64,000 nucleotides of DNA from an uncultured Christensenella sp. (GTDB lineage: Bacteria > Bacillota > Clostridia > Christensenellales > Borkfalkiaceae): assembly GCA_910583545.1 (NCBI GenBank), contig CAJTXM010000006.1, forward strand, positions 1-64,000, read 5' to 3'. The translations under genes were made by a program, and so were the position numbers. The notes beneath the pieces are model-generated. The model had not been told where the DNA came from, searched no databases, and worked only from the letters and a program-made list of their open reading frames with translations. Position 1 is the first letter of the stretch, and every line of letters starts with the position of its first letter. Below are positions 63,881-64,000 of the stretch, piece by piece.

Positions 63881-64000
63881 TAGTTTGTGCTGATAACTTC
63901 TATCTTATAACTTATTTCCATTCTGTTGAGAACGTCGTCTTTAAACGCGTCGTAATATTTATAGTAATATTTATGGAGCTGTTTTCTTATTCCGAGCATA
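63880..64000 (-). CDS. C-terminal end of a CDS running off the window
   Basis: The minus frame is open from the edge to a TAA at 63880-63882 and reads LGIRKQLHKYYYKYYDAFKD, then VLNRMEISYKIEVISTN. A terminator follows at once, which supports a real gene end. Too short to identify. Confidence 0.5.
   Translation of the reverse strand, partial: MLGIRKQLHKYYYKYYDAFKDDVLNRMEISYKIEVISTN

Noticed and set aside
1..64000. CRISPR arrays, rRNA genes, intact insertion sequences or prophage
   Set aside because: No regular spacer-repeat pattern, no rRNA sequence, no transposase, integrase or phage structural genes were seen on either strand.

Overview
The window looks like a chromosome segment of an uncultured, strictly anaerobic, fermentative member of the Clostridia (Christensenellales-like gut lineages are my best guess; the sequence alone cannot settle this). 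Evidence: Gram-positive style Shine-Dalgarno sites at many genes, AdhE, an [FeFe]-hydrogenase-like protein, rubrerythrin, a thioredoxin-reductase-like flavoprotein without a pyridine-nucleotide site, and an archaeal-type aspartyl-tRNA synthetase. No rRNA, CRISPR array, intact transposon or prophage was seen. One tRNA gene, tRNA-Leu(UAG), is present.

Layout. 0-8 kb: a small unknown gene, aspS, a Na/Pi cotransporter, trmL, rdgB, a YfcE-like phosphoesterase, a membrane protein and a phosphoglucomutase. 8-10 kb: a WYL regulator divergent from a 63-residue protein, with an inverted repeat between them, then a frameshifted lipoprotein remnant. 10-23 kb: a long minus-strand run: an ABC efflux module, the hydrogenase, the flavoprotein, prmA, rsmE, mtaB, a PrsW-like protease, a HIT protein, an aldose epimerase and cardiolipin synthase, many with 4-8 nt overlaps. 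23-36 kb: tRNA-Leu, an APH-family kinase, adhE, an acetyltransferase, a heterodimeric ABC exporter, rubrerythrin followed by two tiny overlapping ORFs, and the purine pair adenine deaminase plus NCS2 permease. 36-39 kb: debris of surface proteins, then a Zn/Cd ATPase with its ArsR repressor and a clear operator. 39.4-43.6 kb: an AT-rich island with a subtilase, free-standing proteins resembling its propeptide, and paired lipoproteins. 43.7-52 kb: ligA, pcrA and a 1148-residue surface protein. 52-64 kb: a MATE exporter behind a candidate riboswitch, rpsU, a heavy-metal permease, a degenerate sugar-type ABC ATPase, queH, an atypical carbamoyltransferase, trmB with a phosphoesterase, an ABC efflux fusion and a secreted protein.

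Two observations stand out. First, at least seven genes have a sigma-A type promoter (all with 17-bp spacers) whose -10 box ends only 6-9 nt before the start codon and no Shine-Dalgarno site, so they should be translated from leaderless mRNAs. Second, the AT-rich island encodes a secreted subtilase together with two secreted proteins homologous to its own propeptide and two lipoproteins built from a shared module of about 140 residues. This looks like an undescribed protease/inhibitor or protease/chaperone cassette. Other notable items are a likely ferredoxin-linked thioredoxin reductase beside the hydrogenase, a candidate guanidine-IV riboswitch, and several enzymes with altered catalytic motifs.
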